Source: Saprospiraceae bacterium (GTDB taxonomy: Bacteria; Bacteroidota; Bacteroidia; Chitinophagales; Saprospiraceae). Taken from it: a DNA stretch of 64,000 nt. The DNA lies in NCBI GenBank assembly GCA_016718205.1, contig JADKEB010000034.1, positions 372,001 to 436,000 of the forward strand. The letters are read 5' to 3'. Below the pieces are notes generated by a model. That model saw only the letters and a list, made by a program, of their open reading frames with translations. It had not been told where the DNA came from and did not search any database. A program made the translations under genes and the position numbers. Shown piece by piece: positions 63,976 to 64,000 of the stretch; within the stretch, counting starts at the first letter, position 1, and each line of letters begins with the position of its first letter.

Positions 63976-64000
63976 TGTATTGATTTTGGGTTAAAATTAT

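Overview
The window comes from a Bacteroidota chromosome, probably a Saprospiria-like environmental lineage. The phylum call rests on gene content (HU next to a TPR protein and an RNase G homologue, DUF5916, DUF6090, LytTR/YXYXY-type two-component genes, a TonB fused to an extra membrane helix, a TPR and lipoprotein rich cell envelope), on low GC, on the near absence of Shine-Dalgarno sequences, and on repeated TAnnTTTG promoter boxes, the -7 element of the Bacteroidota primary sigma factor. The finer placement is inference. No rRNA, tRNA, CRISPR array, prophage or complete insertion sequence was seen.

Layout. 0-4 kb: yicC (cut by the window edge) diverging from HU, a TPR protein, a 31-residue ribosomal-type peptide and RNase G. 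4-5.7 kb: an AAA+ ATPase with a nuclease-like tail, bracketed by copies of a palindromic repeat. 5.7-8.6 kb: an ABC-type ATPase, a DUF6090 membrane protein and asnS, overlapping one another. 8.7-14.2 kb: a small membrane protein, an alpha/beta hydrolase-like protein, a broken LytS-type sensor kinase and an intact LytTR response regulator; a direct repeat spaced like a LytTR site lies in front of the first gene. 14.4-19.3 kb: small membrane protein, FMN reductase, haloperoxidase lipoprotein, Asp-box (BNR) lipoprotein and a membrane-anchored winged-helix regulator. 19.4-26.4 kb: a tripartite efflux system (ATPase, permease, adaptor, TolC) with its TetR regulator, flanked by two damaged toxin-antitoxin loci. 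26.6-41.1 kb: DUF5916 protein, recA, crcB, a WecA/TagO-like enzyme, aroA, an ALDH7-type dehydrogenase, ftcD, an unknown exported protein, a broken DUF2207 protein and LemA. 41.4-46.9 kb: TonB, VanZ, mtaB and PBP1A. 46.9-51.8 kb: an inositol-lipid cluster (GtrA, PgpA-like phosphatase, myo-inositol-phosphate synthase, Aur1-like PAP2 transferase, two CDP-alcohol phosphatidyltransferases). 52-54 kb: DUF4783 protein and gpmI. 54.3-64 kb: two converging gene sets that look like one catabolic locus for an amide or ureide (cysteine hydrolase, two PuuE-like deacetylase-fold proteins, SDR; MFS, MarR, nitrilase-like protein, aldehyde dehydrogenase), with a second ATPase of the DUF4143 type between them, preceded by three 33-bp tandem repeats.

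Two themes run across the window. First, intergenic spaces hold several families of short palindromic or terminal-inverted-repeat elements (three MITE-like copies with GAGTATGTTTAAA ends; two copies of a CCTGCC/GGCAGG element). Second, at least five genes or gene pairs are broken by single-base indels or a nonsense codon, several at short homopolymers, so either recent decay or uncorrected consensus errors must be considered before these genes are called dead.

The best leads for something new are the repeat-bracketed ATPase/nuclease-like genes, the amide-catabolism locus whose nitrilase has serine at the nucleophile position, and the inositol-lipid cluster with an additional CDP-alcohol transferase carrying an altered signature.
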